64,000 bases of DNA. It comes from Candidatus Aegiribacteria sp. MLS_C (GTDB taxonomy: Bacteria; Fermentibacterota; Fermentibacteria; Fermentibacterales; JCC-6). Under the pieces are notes generated by a model. That model saw only the letters and a program-made list of their open reading frames with translations. It had not been told where the DNA came from and did not search any database. Below are positions 63,979 to 64,000 of the stretch, piece after piece. The first letter of the stretch is position 1. Each line of letters begins with the position of its first letter. The stretch spans positions 207,538 through 271,537 of the forward strand of contig LQBI01000001.1 of the NCBI GenBank assembly GCA_002030045.1. The letters run 5' to 3'. The translations under genes were made by a program, and so were the position numbers.

Positions 63979-64000
63979 ATGGCTTACACTTCTGCTCCAA
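63979..64000 (+). CDS. Start of a gene running off the window (partial)
   Basis: ATG 63979 is preceded by AGGAGGAAGC, a strong ribosome-binding site, and by a promoter and inverted repeat. Only the first seven residues (MAYTSAP) are visible, so no product can be named. Confidence 0.6.

Overview
The window is a gene-dense, high-G+C stretch of a Gram-negative-type bacterial chromosome. There is no phage, insertion sequence, CRISPR array, rRNA or tRNA that I can support. Outer-membrane traits include an LpxL-type acyltransferase, a LolC/E-type permease, a porin-like barrel and several lipoproteins. Large secreted proteins end in a 'YPNP...GxYxYxV' C-terminal module, as in FlgD-like or type IX sorting domains. 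Together these suggest an FCB-group or candidate-phylum bacterium (for example Fermentibacterota or Eisenbacteria-like). That assignment is inference; no marker gene in the window settles it. Arginine is written mostly as AGG, and TTG or GTG starts are frequent.

Layout. 1-8574: end of guaB, a membrane pseudokinase, a CarD-type regulator with its own promoter, hflX, a lipid-flippase-like membrane protein, a DUF4282 protein, a TPR protein, dihydrolipoyl dehydrogenase and mazG. 8576-15062: a REC-GAF-GGDEF signalling protein, a secreted propeller, then a minus-strand set of a PDZ/aspartic-protease lipoprotein, a transglutaminase-like protein and a LolC/E permease. 15340-28784: a plus-strand operon with two gingipain-like C25 proteases on either side of a sirtuin, then a TPR/HTH protein, a CotH/beta-helix/lamin-tail surface protein and a small lamin-tail protein. 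28830-33968 (minus): DUF4956, VTC domain, porin-like protein and a second CotH protein.

34121-44184: a zinc-ribbon/HPPD-like dioxygenase, a ferric-reductase-type flavocytochrome and a DOMON protein (minus), then an internally deleted lipoamide-dehydrogenase-family pseudogene, a bacterioferritin, pyruvate phosphate dikinase and a multi-sensor diguanylate cyclase that ends at a terminator nested in a long inverted repeat. 44419-56697: one close-packed plus-strand run with two DUF362 proteins around an LpxL-like acyltransferase, a gpsA-like dehydrogenase, a NifS-fold protein without its PLP lysine, a GHL10 hydrolase, a YycJ-like hydrolase, an outer-membrane protein, a lipoprotein, an ArsB/SLC13-type transporter, aroB, tatC and a glycosyltransferase. 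56721-64000: a propeller gene broken by one in-frame TGA, a LexA-box promoter driving DUF6504-dinB, DUF72, a lipoprotein, an AlkD-like glycosylase, a PP2C-fold pseudophosphatase, a cyclase-like remnant and the first codons of another gene.

The recurring theme is a large investment in secreted or surface proteins (C25, CotH, lamin-tail, propellers) beside several proteins that keep an enzyme fold but have lost its catalytic residues (kinase, PP2C phosphatase, receiver domain, NifS).
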